Part shown: positions 9,455-18,611 of the stretch, piece by piece
Layout of the letters: the number at the start of each line of letters is the position of its first letter
Position numbering within the stretch: position 1 is the stretch's first letter
Origin: Granulicella rosea
GTDB lineage: Bacteria; Acidobacteriota; Terriglobia; Terriglobales; Acidobacteriaceae
NCBI RefSeq assembly: GCF_900188085.1
Contig: NZ_FZOU01000004.1
Span: 248,001 to 312,000, forward strand
Direction: 5' to 3'
DNA: 64,000 nucleotides
Notes under the pieces: model-generated
The model's database searches: none
Told to the model about the DNA's origin: nothing
What the model saw: only the letters and a program-made list of their open reading frames with translations
Position numbers and translations under genes: made by a program

Positions 9455-9782
9455 ATGCCCGCTTACCTTTTCGCTTTGCAGAGACATCACTGAACGCGAT
9501 CGCCTTGAAGATTACTGGGCAAATGTGAAGCCAGCGTTCGAGGGCTTCGAGGCTAAGCCGCTTGTAGCCTACGCACCGTTCGAAATTCTTGAGGGCGCAG
9601 GAGGCGTCTTGGGAGTGGTTCTATTCGAGCTTCCATCCATGGTCGAGGCAAGGCGCTGGTACACAAGCCCTGCCTACCAAGAGGTCAAGAAACGCCGCGA
9701 AGGGGCTGCGAGCTTTGACCTCATTCTCGTAGAAGGCGCGATTGTACCGGCAGGAGAGCGAATGCCGGAGTGCCACCACTAA
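9455..9782 (+). pseudogene. DUF1330 protein, frameshifted
   Basis: The ATG at 9455 (behind CAGGAGCAAC) reads MPAYLFALQRHH and then stops. In the neighbouring frame the family sequence continues: ITERDRLEDYWANVKPAFEG, KPLVAYAPFEILEG, SPAYQEVKKRREGA and ILVEGAIVP to the stop at 9782. A one-base indel near 9478-9490 explains this. The DUF1330 fold is a small ferredoxin-like dimer of unknown role. A sequencing error cannot be excluded. Confidence 0.75.
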
Positions 9783-10304
9783 CCAGCGAAATGCGAGGCG
9801 AACGGCAACACCGATGCCGGAAGACCGCGTTACTACGCTCTGTCAACCGCGTTTCTCAAGACGTATGACATTGAAGTGATGGACACGATGAAACGGTGCC
9901 CATCACTTCGCTTCCTCAGCGCTGCAAGACGGCCAGGCTGACAGCCAGCAAGGCGAGGCTATAAATCACGTAGGCGATCAGTTGTTACGGCCCTAGACCC
10001 AAGGGATAGCGCGTCTCTGCCACGAACTCCGGGTCGGTCCAGCCGGCACCGGGAAACAGTGGAGCAAGGGCCATAGCGACAAAGTCGTCTGCAGCGAACG
10101 CTGCCGCAAACAGAAACATGGGCACGGTGAGGCATGAAAGCGAGACAACACGATCACTGAAAGCGAGCCGTTGAAAACTCCCATGAGCATCGTCTGACCG
10201 TTGTGAAATTTGGCGTGCGGAGGCCAGCGAGGATTGCGAAGATGCTGTCCGGCGGTAGCAGGAACGACCGCGTCGGCGACAAAGCCGCCGAAGTTAGGTG
10301 GTGC
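9783..10304. other. Gap with a possible decayed membrane-protein gene on the minus strand
   Basis: The minus strand from about 10180 to 9910 reads hydrophobic pieces broken by stops (LTVPMFLFAAAF, FVAMALAPLFPGAGWTDPEF, then LIAYVIYSLALLAVSLAVLQ). They look like the tail of a membrane protein, but I cannot assign a family and no start is visible. Confidence 0.25.
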
Positions 10305-10484
10305 ATGCTTGCATTCTGCGGCTGCCTCACGCGGCAATCCGAGTACGATCCTCAAGGAAGCTGCCACAGCCTACAAGGTGGACACGGACGCCATCGCTGC
10401 GAAAGTACGGCAGGAATTCGTTGCGAAGGAGAAAGCGAAGAAGCATCACAGTCAGCAATGAAGACTGGCAAGAAAGCGGTGTAA
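10305..10484 (+). pseudogene. C-terminal stub of a plasmid ParB-like gene
   Basis: The frame reads AASRGNPSTILKEAATAYKV, then [21 protein letters not shown], closely matching the stub at 18372-18611. I take it as the tail of a ParB-like partition protein of the kind seen on acidobacterial plasmids, though the intact ParB in this window has a different tail. A frame change near the end is likely, because KTGKKAV in the next frame looks like the genuine Lys/Ala-rich terminus. No N-terminal part precedes it. Confidence 0.5.
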
Positions 10485-10498
10485 CAAACGCGGACATT

Positions 10499-10526
10499 GT
10501 GCGGCGTTCTGCCGCCCGCTTTTTAT
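10499..10526 (+). terminator. Probable terminator after the ParB-like stub
   Basis: CGGC / GCCG stem inside GCGGCGTTCTGCCGCCCGC followed by five T. It lies 15 bases after the stub's stop codon. Confidence 0.5.
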
Positions 10527-10588
10527 GCTCAAAAAACGCGCGGGAAGACTTGCAGCATGGCTTCAGGCAGTAACCTGCTGAAGCCTTC

Positions 10589-11863
10589 TTACCGCAAGGT
10601 ATCGAATGTCTTCCGAACATCAGAAACAATTACTTCAGGTTGTTCCAGTGCGCCGAAATGCCCACCGTGCGCAGCCTCATTGAAGTAAACGAGATTGTTG
10701 TACCTCGCTTCAATGAGTCGCCGGGATTTGCGAACGGCTTCTTGTGGAAACATGGTGAATCCTGCTGGAACATGAATAGGTTTTGAGGGATTTGTGGAGG
10801 GATGCCAGTGAGAATTCACCATCTCCCAATATAGTCTTGCCGAAGAAGCGCCTGTGTTCGGCAGCCAGTACATCATGATGTCATCCAACAACTCGTCAAG
10901 GGTGAAGGTCGCTTCCGCGTTCCCGGGAGTACCGCAGGTGTCTTGGAACATGGCGTAAATCCAAGTAGCCAAACCGACCGGAGAGTCCGCCAGTGAATAC
11001 CCGATGGTCTGTGGCCGGGTCGACTGCTCTTTGGCATAGCCGGACAGCTTATCCCAGAAGTCCTTTTCGCTGGCGAACATATCCTTTTCCTGGGGGGTCG
11101 CCTGCGCAATCTCATCCGGGGTAGGTTGCATCATGATGAAGTTCGAGTGAAAGCCAACGAATTGTTTCGGTTTCTTCTCCGCGATCGAATCGATCACCGC
11201 AAAGCCGAGATCGCCGCCCTGCGCCCCCCAGCGCTTGTAGCCAAGGCGGTCCATCAGCGTGATCCACGCGTCAGCAATCTGAGGAATGCTCCATCCGGTT
11301 GCGGACGGCTTGTCAGAGAAGCCGAAGCCGGGCATCGAGGGGATAACGAGATGAAATGCCTTGCGGGGATCGCCACCGAACTTTGCCGGATTGGAAAGTG
11401 GCTCGATCACCTTCCGGAACTCAAGAATCGAACCAGGCCATCCATGGCACATCAGCAGCGGCAGTGCATCGGGCTCAGGCGAGACGATGTGAAGAAACTG
11501 TATGTCGAGGCCGTTAATGTTCGTTTTGAAATGGCCAAAGCCGTTCAACAGGGCTTCGCACTTCCTCCAATCGTATTTGGTTCGCCAGTGGGCAACCAGA
11601 GCCTGAACCTTGGCAAGTTGAGGGCCTTGGCTGGTGTCGTCTACGGTTTCTCGCTCTGGCCATCGCGTATGGGTGAGCCGGTCGTGCAGATCGGCGAGCT
11701 GGCTTTGCGGTACGTTGAGGCGAAATTCTTCGATCTTCGTAGACATATGTGGCTCTCCTTTTGGTGCGCTGTTGGGGTCGGTCGCAGCAAAGGCAGGATG
11801 GCGTAACAAGAGCGCGGCACCGGAAACGAAGGTGCTTTGCATCAAAAACACGCGACGGTGCAT
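10589..11863 (-). CDS. Epoxide hydrolase (EHN-type alpha/beta hydrolase), exported
   Basis: About 424 residues. An N-terminal signal-like segment (HRRVFLMQSTFVSGAALLL) ends at AFA. The EHN domain follows (FRLNVPQSQLADLHDRLTHTRWPE), then the hydrolase core with oxyanion loop HGWPGS (about 140-145), the nucleophile Asp in GGDLG (about 218) and the catalytic His in HGGHFGALEQPE near the end. It should open epoxides to diols outside the cytoplasm. The ATG at 11863 is favoured over 11878 because GAGGAAA fits it. It is 49 bases downstream of the NmrA-like gene, so they are probably co-transcribed. Confidence 0.9.
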   Translation of the reverse strand: MHRRVFLMQSTFVSGAALLLRHPAFAATDPNSAPKGEPHMSTKIEEFRLNVPQSQLADLHDRLTHTRWPERETVDDTSQGPQLAKVQALVAHWRTKYDWRKCEALLNGFGHFKTNINGLDIQFLHIVSPEPDALPLLMCHGWPGSILEFRKVIEPLSNPAKFGGDPRKAFHLVIPSMPGFGFSDKPSATGWSIPQIADAWITLMDRLGYKRWGAQGGDLGFAVIDSIAEKKPKQFVGFHSNFIMMQPTPDEIAQATPQEKDMFASEKDFWDKLSGYAKEQSTRPQTIGYSLADSPVGLATWIYAMFQDTCGTPGNAEATFTLDELLDDIMMYWLPNTGASSARLYWEMVNSHWHPSTNPSKPIHVPAGFTMFPQEAVRKSRRLIEARYNNLVYFNEAAHGGHFGALEQPEVIVSDVRKTFDTLR

Positions 11864-11912
11864 GAACGATTTCCTCATTCCCTCTGTTGAGATTTGGAGA
11901 AGCTAACTATCC

Positions 11913-12809
11913 TTACCGCGGCTCGATCACATCTTCGAGCTCCGACCAGACGAAACCGGGGTACCGATCGTTATCGAGCGTTTCGTGGTGCGTGCTGAAC
12001 ATGCTTTGCATGTACTGGCTCTGCTGCCACTTTGCATACAGCTCGTTCTCGCCTTCAGGATGAGCGGCGCGCTCACGCTTGTTGTAAGCGCGCAAGTCCT
12101 CCAGGCTGCCAAGCCGCACGAGTTTGTACGGCGTCCCAAAAGTCTTTGCGGTGTAAGCGACGAGATCGTTCGGGCTGACCTGAAAACTCGCAATCCGCAA
12201 AGACTTCGGCGTATCCGGATCAAGCGCCGCCGCAGCAGTGAACGCAGCCGTGTTGTCCATGGTCGTGAAGTCGATGTGCCAGTCAGGATTTTCCCAGTAC
12301 CCGACGACTTTCTCCTTGAAGTCAAGGAGAGGCACGTTATAGGTAAGGATTTCGGCGAATGCTCCGTTGAAGATGGCCGTCGATGCGATAGGCGCAACGT
12401 CCAGCGTCTGGTGGAACTCGCGGCGAAGGTCGAAGTTCCTATTCTCTCCGGGCGTGAGCGCGGTGAAGTCCGTCGAGAAATCTGACGGGATGAATTTCGG
12501 AATGGCTGCCAGAATAGCAGCCTCAAGCAGGACCTTCTGCCTCTCCACAATCACGTCATGAAGTCCAGCAAGGACGGACACGACGCAAGTTGCCCCTTCC
12601 ATCGCCTCAGCTACATCAGATGCCGTGGCCAGATCGACCTCAACTGCTTTGCCCCCAAGCCGTTCGAGTTCAGTTATCTTGCGCCCATCGGTTGCCGTCC
12701 TTACGAGGGCCACAACCTCCGCACCACGTTCGCGAAGCGCCCTCACAAGGCGCATTCCCAGATTCCCCGTTGCTCCTGCCACCGCAATTGTTGGTGCCAT
12801 CTTTTTCAC
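11913..12809 (-). CDS. NmrA/isoflavone-reductase-like NAD(P)-binding protein
   Basis: 298 residues with the atypical-SDR nucleotide motif AVAGATGNLGMRLVRAL at the N-terminus and the family's KFIPSDFSTDF segment. There is no classical YxxxK, as expected for NmrA-like proteins, which may be reductases or redox-sensing regulators. It is the first gene of a unit with the epoxide hydrolase. The first codons MKKMAP allow a start at the first or second Met. Confidence 0.85.
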   Translation of the reverse strand: MKKMAPTIAVAGATGNLGMRLVRALRERGAEVVALVRTATDGRKITELERLGGKAVEVDLATASDVAEAMEGATCVVSVLAGLHDVIVERQKVLLEAAILAAIPKFIPSDFSTDFTALTPGENRNFDLRREFHQTLDVAPIASTAIFNGAFAEILTYNVPLLDFKEKVVGYWENPDWHIDFTTMDNTAAFTAAAALDPDTPKSLRIASFQVSPNDLVAYTAKTFGTPYKLVRLGSLEDLRAYNKRERAAHPEGENELYAKWQQSQYMQSMFSTHHETLDNDRYPGFVWSELEDVIEPR

Positions 12810-12959
12810 TCGCTCCCGTGCCGTCGCAGTCTGTTGCTTGAAGTGGCCCCATGATTACAGGCATGGGAATGCCTAGTGAGCGACGCAGTCGACCGGCGAA
12901 CGGCCTGCATCATCCATGTCTGAATAGATGTTGGAAGTGACCAGTGGTTGCAAAGTAAC

Positions 12960-13640
12960 TTAAGGTTTTTTTATTGCAGATCGCGGGCTTTTTATAGCAC
13001 TCCTCTTAGGGGTCGATACCTGAGGCGACGCGTTCAGTCCTGCCCACAGAACTTGGATCGTTCGTTCCATCACCGTCTCCGGATTGGGCAAATGCGGGAG
13101 CTCGCCTTGCGTGACCAGAACCTGTGTAAGCCCAAAGATGCAGAACCACCATGTGCGTGCATCGAGTGGAGGCTTGGCTGCATTCCCCTGTCCGACCGAA
13201 CAGGCGATAAAAACGTCGACCAGACGATCGAAGAGGGGCCGACCGATCTCGTTGATATAGTCACCGGCCCGGATCCCGTTTCGGTCTTCTGGCCCGAAAA
13301 ACACAATCCGAAAGTGCTGCGGATGGTCGAGGCCGAATCGGACAAAGGCTCGTGTCGTCTGGAAGAGGCGTTCATCAGGGTCAGTTGTCGCGCTTAACAC
13401 CGCATCGAACTCGATGACAAGCAGCGAAAATGTTTCCCGACAAATCTCCGCCAACAGGCTCGACTTATCTGGAAAATAACGGTAAAGACTCGCGTGCGCA
13501 TAACCCATCTCTTCCGCGATCGCCCTGAGGGTCACATTCTCGTAACCGAGCTTCGAAAAAAGACGGCTCGCAACGTCGAGAATGTCCTGACGCCGTCTAT
13601 CCCGCCGCTCTGCCTGTCGGCTCGTCGATTTTGTGGTCAT
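12960..13640 (-). CDS. TetR-family regulator with WHG-type C-terminal domain
   Basis: About 226 residues from MTTKSTSRQAERRDRRRQDI. The helix-turn-helix is VTLRAIAEEMGYAHASLYRYFPDKSSLLAEI. The C-domain has FRIVFFGPED and WFCIFGLTQVLVTQGELPHLP, which fits the WHG type. The tail repeats SAIKSPRSAIKKP. The upstream extension of the frame to 13781 has no regulator character, so the ATG at 13640 is used. It lies upstream of the NmrA/epoxide hydrolase pair on the same strand, 150 bases away, and may control it. Confidence 0.85.
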   Translation of the reverse strand: MTTKSTSRQAERRDRRRQDILDVASRLFSKLGYENVTLRAIAEEMGYAHASLYRYFPDKSSLLAEICRETFSLLVIEFDAVLSATTDPDERLFQTTRAFVRFGLDHPQHFRIVFFGPEDRNGIRAGDYINEIGRPLFDRLVDVFIACSVGQGNAAKPPLDARTWWFCIFGLTQVLVTQGELPHLPNPETVMERTIQVLWAGLNASPQVSTPKRSAIKSPRSAIKKP

Positions 13641-14311
13641 TGGGCGATTGTACGTCCGAAGGAAGCAACGTGACCGCTGGTTGCATATGGCGTTGATCCA
13701 CGATCCAAATGTCGTTCCTGGATTGCCCGATGTTTTGTACCAGTGGAGAGTTAAACAACTGCGATAAAGGCGATGATCCACTTTGCGATCTGCATAGACG
13801 CTCCTCTCCCCAGGATGGGGAAAGGACTTACAGGTAGCCCCACATCCTAAGCGGATGGGTGACTGTACGAACGCAAAGCGTCCCCCGGACTACCGACCAG
13901 GCTGTGACTTTCGCACGTCCACCCTTACAGATCCTTTGCATAGCTGGATGGATTCGGCGACGCGCTAGGATTTGCTGCACAGGGTAACAATAATTCGGGC
14001 TACGGGACGGGATCCGCAGGAGCGCCCTTTTCAAGGAAGACGCTCGACCTGAAAATGCTCGGACGAAGCCATGATTGCAGAGGCGCTCTGGGTCAAGGGA
14101 CCTGGAGTAGGAGCGTCGCGCACGCCGGTTCACAGCCCCCTCGCCGATGGGATTCCAGTTCTTTACGCCGGGAGTCGAGGTTGGACAGAGAGCACATAAA
14201 TAAGGTAGCCAGAGCTCGCTAAAGGACTCTGCCCCCGCGCGCAGCGCAACGATTCCTAACGGTCTTAGGCATTCTCGGTTGTGGAGACAGCCGAGTTCTC
14301 GCGATGCGTCT
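13641..14311. other. Non-coding gap, 670 bases
   Basis: No gene or family is recognised in any frame; every frame is broken by stops. It precedes the 3' end of a peptidase fragment, so it is probably decayed sequence. Confidence 0.4.
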
Positions 14312-14804
14312 TCACCGGGACGCGTAGAGTACCTGCAAGTCATTTGTCTTTTGCTCAAAGAGATGAGCCGCCCCTTCGACCAGATGCGGGTCATCGAGGT
14401 GAATGCCCATCGTGGCGAGCAGCACTTTGGGATCAGCATCGAAACCGCGACGCAAGAGCGCACCATACTTCTCCGCGAAGCCAGGGTCGGAGTGGGCTTT
14501 GTCGAACAGCGCGACCGCGATCACTGAAGCATAGAGATGGTTCACGAGATAATGCGGGTCTTCGAACACAAGGGATTTGCGCATCCAGTTGCGAGAGGCG
14601 CCCGCGTCTGCCATCGGATAGAACTCATACGGCCGAAGCGTGCTCTGGAAGATCGCATCGACTTTCTCGCGGTCCAGCATCGCGTGCCCGGCGGCCTGCG
14701 TATAAAGGTTCTTTTCGAAGGAAGTCTCTTCTGCGGACTCAAATAACTCCAGTGCAATCTTGGAGAGCAGACGCTCCAGCGCATACTGGCGCTGACAAGT
14801 GTCG
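14312..14804 (-). pseudogene. M3-type metallopeptidase, C-terminal fragment
   Basis: The frame reads ALERLLSKIALELFESAEE, NLYTQAAGHAMLD, YPMADAGASRNWMRKSLVFEDPHY-VNHLYASV and a DPKVLLATMGIHLDDPHLVEGA ending. This is the C-terminal helical part of M3-family (oligoendopeptidase F/PepF-like) enzymes. The zinc site HExxH is absent. The 5' side is cut where the MFS fragment begins (about 14781-14804). The N-terminal part of a similar gene lies at 18.8-19.4 kb in the same orientation. Confidence 0.6.
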
Positions 14805-15126
14805 CGCATGCACTTCATGACGGCTACGTGGACACGATCTACGTGCTGCTCCCGATATGGCAGACGGAGTTCTCACTTGATTACGCGGCTCTCGCCGTTG
14901 TTCGCGCTGTCTACGTCGGGACATTGGCAGCGTTCCAGGTTCCGTCAACGCAGCTTGCGAAGCACTTGAATCCGCGAACGGTTCTCGCGCTCGGGACATT
15001 GTTCAGCGCAACTGGCTACCCAGTGGCTGGTCTCTCAGGCGGTCTCATAGGCTTGGTCGGCGCGCTGGCGTTGGCAGGCGTCGGCGGCAGCACCCAACAT
15101 CCACTTGCCTCTGGCGCCGTGTCGCG
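14781..15126 (+). pseudogene. Duplicated fragment of the MFS gene at 23576
   Basis: From 14805 to 15126 the sequence equals 23636-23958 with four mismatches counted by eye. Looser similarity continues back to about 14781 (ILALTSVAHALHDGY against HTLALACVAHALHDGY). It encodes the first three or so membrane helices (YVLLPIWQTEFSLDYAALAV and onward to GSTQHPLASGAVSR) and then breaks off into unrelated sequence. There is no start codon context and no C-terminal part, so it is non-functional. Confidence 0.9.
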
Positions 15127-15127
15127 T

Positions 15128-15720
15128 GGACGCGCAGCAGGTACATGGAGAGCAGAACAGCGCCGAAGGACAGCTCATTGAGGAGAAATGCCCAGCCAGT
15201 TGCTATCTTCGCGATACCACACCGGCCACAGCTGGTCCGATCATCTGGCCGACGACAAACGAAGTCGAGTTGAGTGCGACGGCATTGGGTAGGTGCTCGT
15301 TACCCACCAGCTCCCCAACGAAAGTTTGTCGCACGGGCGCATCGAGCGCCGCGGCGGCGCCAAAGACAAAGGCAAACACATACACATGCCAAAGCCGGAC
15401 GTGACCTGAGATGGTCAGAATGCCCATGGGGCCGCAAGCGCCCCCATGGATGCCTGCGTGAGCATCAGCAGCTTGCGCTGGTTGAAACGGTCCGCGGCCA
15501 AACCGCTCCAGGGCAGCAACAGCAATTGCGGAGCGAACTGCAGACCCGTAACGATACCGACGGCAGTCGCGTCGTGGTGGGTCAGTTGCGTCAGCACGAT
15601 CCAGTCTTGTGCCACGCGCTGCATCCACGTCCCGATGTTAGAGACCAGACCGCCTGCCATCCACAGACGAAAGTTGAAGTTCCTCAGAGCTCGGAATGCT
15701 CTGGAGAGCGGATTCTTCAT
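15128..15720 (-). pseudogene. MFS_3 (EntS-like) transporter, truncated and frameshifted
   Basis: The ATG at 15720 gives AFRALRNFNFRLWMAGGLVS-NIGTWMQRVAQDWIVLTQL, then VTGLQFAPQLLLLPWSGLAADRF, the standard N-terminus of the enterobactin-exporter-like MFS_3 family. The frame then shifts (VFAFVFGAAAALDAPVRQTF-VGELVG; VVGQMIGPAVAGV) and shifts again (ATGWAFLLNELSFGAVLLS) before ending at the junction with the duplicated MFS fragment near 15128. It overlaps the upstream gene by 4 bases, so it was the last gene of the MarR operon. Confidence 0.8.
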
Positions 15721-16046
15721 GAGCGCCCCGGGGTGTTGCCTCCGTGAAACTGGCCGAAATGCCGCGCCGAGAACAGGCTGATGAGGAGTGCGCCAACCGC
15801 AAGCGCAAGAACGTCACCTGTCAATTCCAGATCGAAGTGTCCGACACGCACCACGAGCACGTAGCCGATGATCAGATTGAAAAATCCCCAGAGGATGTTG
15901 ACCGTCGACGAAGAGAGACCTTCTCCGGACGGCTTTGCGAAGGGACTCTGGAAGGGCTGTCCCATCACCCCGCTGACACAATGCGGAACGGCGTTCGCTA
16001 TGAAGATGCCGCCAAAGAAGTACGAAACAAGATGAATCCAGTTCAT
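15717..16046 (-). CDS. Small membrane protein (109 aa), function unknown
   Basis: Begins MNWIHLVSYFFGGIFIANAVPHC and has three likely membrane segments, including NILWGFFNLIIGYVL and VLALAVGALLISLF. AAGGAG lies 9 bases before the ATG. The start overlaps the stop of the isochorismatase-like gene by 4 bases, and its stop overlaps the transporter start by 4 bases, so translation is probably coupled along the operon. I do not recognise a named family. Confidence 0.75.
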   Translation of the reverse strand: MNWIHLVSYFFGGIFIANAVPHCVSGVMGQPFQSPFAKPSGEGLSSSTVNILWGFFNLIIGYVLVVRVGHFDLELTGDVLALAVGALLISLFSARHFGQFHGGNTPGRS

Positions 16047-16612
16047 TGGTTAGAGCTCCTTTTCCCCAAGAGATCGATAATTTCTTGAGTCGTCCCGGTT
16101 TCTCCGAGGCGAGGAAATACATGAGAAAGACTGTACGCATGCGCCTCAGCCCGCGTATCCGTCATGGCGTCGATGGCAAGCGTCACATTGAAACCCGCAT
16201 CGTACGCCTGGCGAGCCGTGGCCTCTACGCCCGTACCGGTGGCCACGCCCGCGAGAACGACCTGCGTCCCACCTTTCGTTTTTAGTTGAGCTTCCAGGTC
16301 GGTGTTCGCAAAGGCCCCCCAAGTGCGTTTTCTGATGAGGATGTCACCTGCCTGCTGATGCAGTTCGGGCATCAGTCCATCGAAGTCGGCGGGAAGCTCC
16401 CGGTGCCGTCGAGGCTCCTCTGTCCGTCCCGGAGCGGCCCCGGTGACATTAACCAGAACCACGGGCAGCTTCTGCCTGCGAAAGGCCTCGATAAGCTGAC
16501 AAGAATGGTCGATGACACCTGCTATGGGATGGAGAGACGGTATGTCGCGAAGGCCCTTCTGAAGATCCACCACGATCAGCGCAGTTTGAGGGTCAAGTAT
16601 GGTGGGTGGCAC
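16043..16612 (-). CDS. Isochorismatase-like cysteine hydrolase family protein
   Basis: 189 residues. ALIVVDLQKGL carries the conserved catalytic Asp, and KRTWGAF holds the Lys. The usual Cys-bearing loop reads VATGTGVEATARQAYDAGF, that is, without Cys, a variant known from the YcaC-like side of the family. It may therefore not be a classical amidase. It sits in an operon of MarR regulator, this gene, a small membrane protein and an MFS exporter (now broken), which suggests a detoxification unit. Confidence 0.88.
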   Translation of the reverse strand: MPPTILDPQTALIVVDLQKGLRDIPSLHPIAGVIDHSCQLIEAFRRQKLPVVLVNVTGAAPGRTEEPRRHRELPADFDGLMPELHQQAGDILIRKRTWGAFANTDLEAQLKTKGGTQVVLAGVATGTGVEATARQAYDAGFNVTLAIDAMTDTRAEAHAYSLSHVFPRLGETGTTQEIIDLLGKRSSNQ

Positions 16613-16672
16613 AGCATCCTCCTTTGAAAAGTAGCGACCGAAGTGTGGATGGCCTGCTTCGCGGCAGGACAG

Positions 16673-17128
16673 TCAATCACCGGCGAGTCGCGCAAGCAGG
16701 TGTATTGCTGTAGATACCTGCTTCTGTTCCTGGGGAGAAAGTTTCTGCTGGATGGCTTGCGCGAGCCAGTCCTGACGAGCGGCACGCCCGTCCTCGATCG
16801 ATCTCTCACAGGCTTCTGTTAGTGACATAAGCGTTTTTCGCCCGTCGTTTGGGTCGGCAGATCCCGCGACAAATCCCATTTCTTCCAACGGAGCGATAAC
16901 AGCACTCATTGACTGAGGACGCATCCCCTCCGCCCTGGCAAGGCTCGATACCGTTGCCGGGCCGTCCTTCTCCAATCGGAGAATCACTGCGATCTGAGAC
17001 GAAGTGAAATCGTTCTGTTCGCCCTGCTGTCGGAGCTTCCGTTTGAGATTCCCGAACGTGGCGCGCAACTCTGCTGCCAGCGTGGACGCAAATGCCGCGT
17101 CTTTGGTGGGTATCGCTGTCTTAGCCAT
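16673..17128 (-). CDS. MarR-family transcriptional regulator
   Basis: 151 residues with the winged helix SSQIAVILRLEKDGPATVSS-LARAEGMRPQSMSAVIAPLEEMGFV followed by the wing DPNDGRKTLMSLTEA. It is the first gene of the operon that continues with the isochorismatase-like gene 60 bases downstream. It likely represses its own operon until a phenolic or antibiotic-like ligand binds. The promoter lies in 17129-17353. Confidence 0.9.
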   Translation of the reverse strand: MAKTAIPTKDAAFASTLAAELRATFGNLKRKLRQQGEQNDFTSSQIAVILRLEKDGPATVSSLARAEGMRPQSMSAVIAPLEEMGFVAGSADPNDGRKTLMSLTEACERSIEDGRAARQDWLAQAIQQKLSPQEQKQVSTAIHLLARLAGD

Positions 17129-17353
17129 ACCAAAACAGTAACCGAGTTAACAGTTTTCTGTAAAGTTTACCTGTGTATTCTTCTCGCAGAGTTGTTGTGA
17201 GGGTGGTGCGGAAGATTTCTGATCGTTCGAAAATGCCCCAGATCTCAACGGTTCAAGAGTGGAGCAACCCAGGCATGACTTCCAACCGGGTGTCTCTTCG
17301 CACCCTCTGCAACGGACCCGTCCAACGGGTTACGATGCAAACAGGAGCCGTTC

Positions 17354-18031
17354 ATGCTCAACGAAACCGCGACCCTCAATCTCATCCTCACCGGAGCCAC
17401 CGGCTTAGTCGGTGAAGGTGTGCTCTTGGAAGCACTCGAACACCCTGCCGTTGCTCAGATTCTTATGGTCAGCCGTAGGCCCTCCACCTTGGCCCATCCC
17501 AAGCTTAAAGAACTTCTCGTCCCCGACTTTATGCACATTGAGAGCGTCACTGCCCAGCTTGCCGGCTACGATGCCTGCCTCTACTGCGCGGGTATCAGCT
17601 CCGCTGGTATGAACGAGGCTGACTACACGCATATTACTCACGACATCACGGTGCACTTCGCCGAGGTGCTCGTCGCCCTCAACCCTCAAATGATCTTTAT
17701 CTTCGTCTCCGGTTACCTGGCCGACAGCACAGAAAAGGGTCGTGTGATGTGGGCTCGTGTTAAAGGCCGCACCGAAAACAACCTCATGCGCTTGCCTTTT
17801 CAGCACGTCTACAGCTTCCGCCCCGGCTTCATGAAGCCTTTTCCAACGCAGCGCAATGTGAAGGGCTATTACAAGCTCATCACATTGCTCTACCCCATTC
17901 TCGACAAGCTATTTCCCAACTACGTCAGCACCATGCAGGAGCTCGGACTTGCAATGATCAAATGCATTCTGCGTGGCTACCCGAAGCCGATTCTAGAAGT
18001 TGAAGATATTAACCAGCTAGCAAGCTCCTGA
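17354..18031 (+). CDS. NAD(P)-binding Rossmann-fold (epimerase-like) protein
   Basis: 225 residues with LILTGATGLVGEGVLLEALEH at the N-terminus (TGATGxxG nucleotide loop), then LVGYDACLYCAGIS-like text and YSFRPGFMKPFP. There is no clear YxxxK, which fits the atypical SDR group often annotated NAD-dependent epimerase. AGGAG sits 7 bases before the ATG. It stands alone, divergent from the MarR operon. Confidence 0.85.
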   Translation: MLNETATLNLILTGATGLVGEGVLLEALEHPAVAQILMVSRRPSTLAHPKLKELLVPDFMHIESVTAQLAGYDACLYCAGISSAGMNEADYTHITHDITVHFAEVLVALNPQMIFIFVSGYLADSTEKGRVMWARVKGRTENNLMRLPFQHVYSFRPGFMKPFPTQRNVKGYYKLITLLYPILDKLFPNYVSTMQELGLAMIKCILRGYPKPILEVEDINQLASS

Positions 18032-18205
18032 CTACCCTATTGAGACTTCCATTTTTCTAGCGCCGGCTAGGATACTCGAGTGTTGGTTGGGGTTGGCGTT
18101 GCAGTTTTCATGAGCATCGCAGCGGTGCTCGTAGCTGCGAGTAAGCTGCCTGCAGGATAGGTTACATGGAACGTGCTTATGGTGAGAAAGGGCCGTAGGC
18201 AGCCG

Positions 18206-18361
18206 AGGGGAAAGTGCAGGAAGGAGAACGCCTTCTGCCGCGCAGCCGGCGAGCGGGGGCCGGGAAAGGCCGGATGAGGGTGCAGGGAGAAACCAGCAAG
18301 GTTTCTCCCTGCGCGATTTTGGCCCGGAAAGACGAGGGACGGTGCAACACCGCCCCTCGCT
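18206..18361 (-). terminator. Conserved 3' module behind the ParB-like stub
   Basis: Two hairpins follow the stop of the minus-strand stub. The nearer is GAGGG-CGGTG / CACCG-CCCTC (18337-18361). Next comes GGGAGAAACC / GGTTTCTCCC (around 18286-18308). Beyond it is a block CGCGCAGCCGGCGAGCG-GGGCCGG followed by GGATGAGGG. The second hairpin and the block recur almost unchanged at 24826-24920, behind the intact ParB-like gene. Confidence 0.6.
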
Positions 18362-18371
18362 GGATGTATAG

Positions 18372-18611
18372 CTAGGCCGCCTTCTTCGCGGTCTTAGCTG
18401 CTGTTTGTGGTACCTTCTTTGCCTTCTCCTTCGCAACGAACTCCTGCTTCACCTTGAGGGCGATGGCTTCAGTATCCACCTTGTAGGCAGTGGCGGCATC
18501 TTCGAGTATCGAGGTGGGATTTTCCCGCGAGGACGCCAGCAGGATGCTTGCTTCCACCAGTAGCTGGGAGAGCGTGCCTTCATCCGCACGACGAACAAAC
18601 GCAGTCAGCGT
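18372..18611 (-). pseudogene. C-terminal stub of a plasmid ParB-like gene, fused to a GH1 fragment
   Basis: Minus-strand frame: [32 protein letters not shown], then [20 protein letters not shown] and a Lys/Ala-rich end (KTAKKAA). It resembles the stub at 10305-10484 and represents only the last 70-80 residues of the partition protein. Upstream it runs in frame, without a stop, into a glycosidase fragment, which is a chance fusion at the junction near 18611. Confidence 0.55.

Noticed and set aside
13641..14311. Possible decayed genes in the 670-base gap
   Set aside because: All frames are broken and no fragment resembles a known family strongly enough.
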